Shown one piece after another: positions 5,846-6,560 of a stretch of DNA of 6,560 bases; positions within the stretch are counted from its first letter, which is position 1; each line of letters begins with the position of its first letter. This DNA comes from Fusobacteriota bacterium (lineage in GTDB: Bacteria > Fusobacteriota > Fusobacteriia > Bac17 > JAEWOZ01). Location of the stretch: positions 1 through 6,560 of the forward strand of contig JAEWOZ010000044.1 in NCBI GenBank assembly GCA_023399505.1, given 5' to 3'. Position numbers and translations under genes: made by a program. Under the pieces are notes generated by a model. It did no database searches. It saw only the letters and a program-made list of their open reading frames with translations, and was not told the origin of the DNA.

Positions 5846-6560
5846 GTTTCACCTTTTCTTTACTTTCTAAAATTTTTTCTTTTACTTTTTCAGCAATAGA
5901 ACTTGCTTTTTCTATACTATTACTTTCTGTTATTATTCTTATTAAATTTTCAGTACCAGATGCTCTAACTACTAAATTTTCGTACTCTTTCAAATTATAT
6001 TTTATGTGATGTATAAAATTAATTACATCCATATTAATTAAAATTTTTTCTTTATTATCTTTTTCATCTAATCGGATATTTAAACATATTTGATTCACTT
6101 GCGGAATATCTTTTAAAATTTTATTAAAAACTTCATTGTCTTCAAATATTTTAAGAAGGTATAAAGAACTTAAAATACCATCTCCAGTTACTTGAAAATC
6201 TTTAATTATTATATGCCCAGAAGCTTCTCCTCCTAAATAGCAATATTCTTCATTCATTTTATCAAAAACATTTTTATCACCTGGATTAGCTAAAATTAGC
6301 TTTATTCCTTTGGAAATTAAAAATTTTCTAATAGCTAAACTGCTTAAAGTTGTTAAAATCACCTTATTATTTTTTAATTCATTTCTTTGTTTTAAATAAC
6401 AAGCTATAATTGCAACTATAAGATCTCCATCTAAAATTTCACCATTTTTTAGTATAGCCATTAATCTATCGCCATCTCCATCAAATGAGAAACCTATATC
6501 GTAATTTTTTATCATTTCCCTTAAATTCTTAATATTAGTTGATCCACTGTTCAAGTTAAT
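5838..6560 (-). CDS. glmM: GlmM-like phosphoglucosamine mutase (C-terminal half, runs off the right edge)
   Basis: GlmM converts glucosamine-6-phosphate to glucosamine-1-phosphate, the first step towards UDP-GlcNAc. The visible 240 residues have no start codon of their own: the frame is open to 6560. Full-length GlmM has about 445-455 residues, so the catalytic-serine domain is outside the window. Visible are NSGST (4-8; usually NCGST), the metal-binding DGDGDR (27-32; DGDADR is usual), DGD (44-46), the sugar-recognition loop GGEASGH (110-116; usually GGEQSGH), TGDGIL (125-130) and the phosphate-binding RASGTENLIRI (199-209; usually SGTEP). The TLSSL block (71-75) replaces the family's T-V-M-S-N. 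The architecture is that of an alpha-D-phosphohexomutase, closest to GlmM. A phosphomannomutase or phosphoglucomutase relative cannot be excluded from half a protein. It overlaps rbgA by 8 bp. Confidence 0.85.
   Translation of the reverse strand: MNLNSGSTNIKNLREMIKNYDIGFSFDGDGDRLMAILKNGEILDGDLIVAIIACYLKQRNELKNNKVILTTLSSLAIRKFLISKGIKLILANPGDKNVFDKMNEEYCYLGGEASGHIIIKDFQVTGDGILSSLYLLKIFEDNEVFNKILKDIPQVNQICLNIRLDEKDNKEKILINMDVINFIHHIKYNLKEYENLVVRASGTENLIRIITESNSIEKASSIAEKVKEKILESKEKVKHE

Overview
The window is about three-quarters A+T and every gene is on the minus strand. It reads as chromosomal DNA of a very AT-rich, peptidoglycan-making bacterium that uses the standard genetic code: TGG encodes Trp, TGA is read as stop, and two cell-wall precursor genes are present. 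A host-associated anaerobe such as a Fusobacteriota/Leptotrichiaceae-type organism, or a spirochaete such as Brachyspira, would fit the base composition and the ankyrin lipoprotein. This is inference; no marker here settles the taxon.

In the direction of transcription (right to left) there are three units. (1) 6560-5018: the C-terminal half of a GlmM-type phosphoglucosamine mutase overlaps by 8 bp the gene for RbgA (YlqF), a circularly permuted GTPase of 50S ribosome assembly. A clear intrinsic terminator follows. (2) 4945-1709: a candidate promoter and a tandem Shine-Dalgarno lead into a decayed gene (4864-4288). It would have encoded a short lipoprotein. It runs into an intact 834-residue ankyrin-repeat protein with a probable lipoprotein signal (4252-1748), followed by a weak candidate terminator. 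(3) 1702-1: a near-consensus promoter drives der, the double-GTPase of 50S assembly, whose stop codon directly abuts the start of murB (N-terminal third only).

Units 1 and 3 are housekeeping genes: GlmM and MurB act in one pathway (glucosamine phosphate to UDP-MurNAc), and RbgA and Der both act late in 50S assembly. The ankyrin locus between them is the accessory part. Its main point of interest is that the decayed gene and the intact ankyrin gene share the same C-terminal helical tail, the same kind of short lipoprotein signal and a similar ribosome-binding site, while the decayed copy has no ankyrin repeats. All five frame breaks inferred in the decayed copy can be explained by single-base changes in short homopolymers. 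RbgA and GlmM also carry unusual substitutions in motifs that are normally near-invariant. No RNA genes, insertion sequences, CRISPR arrays or plus-strand genes could be supported.
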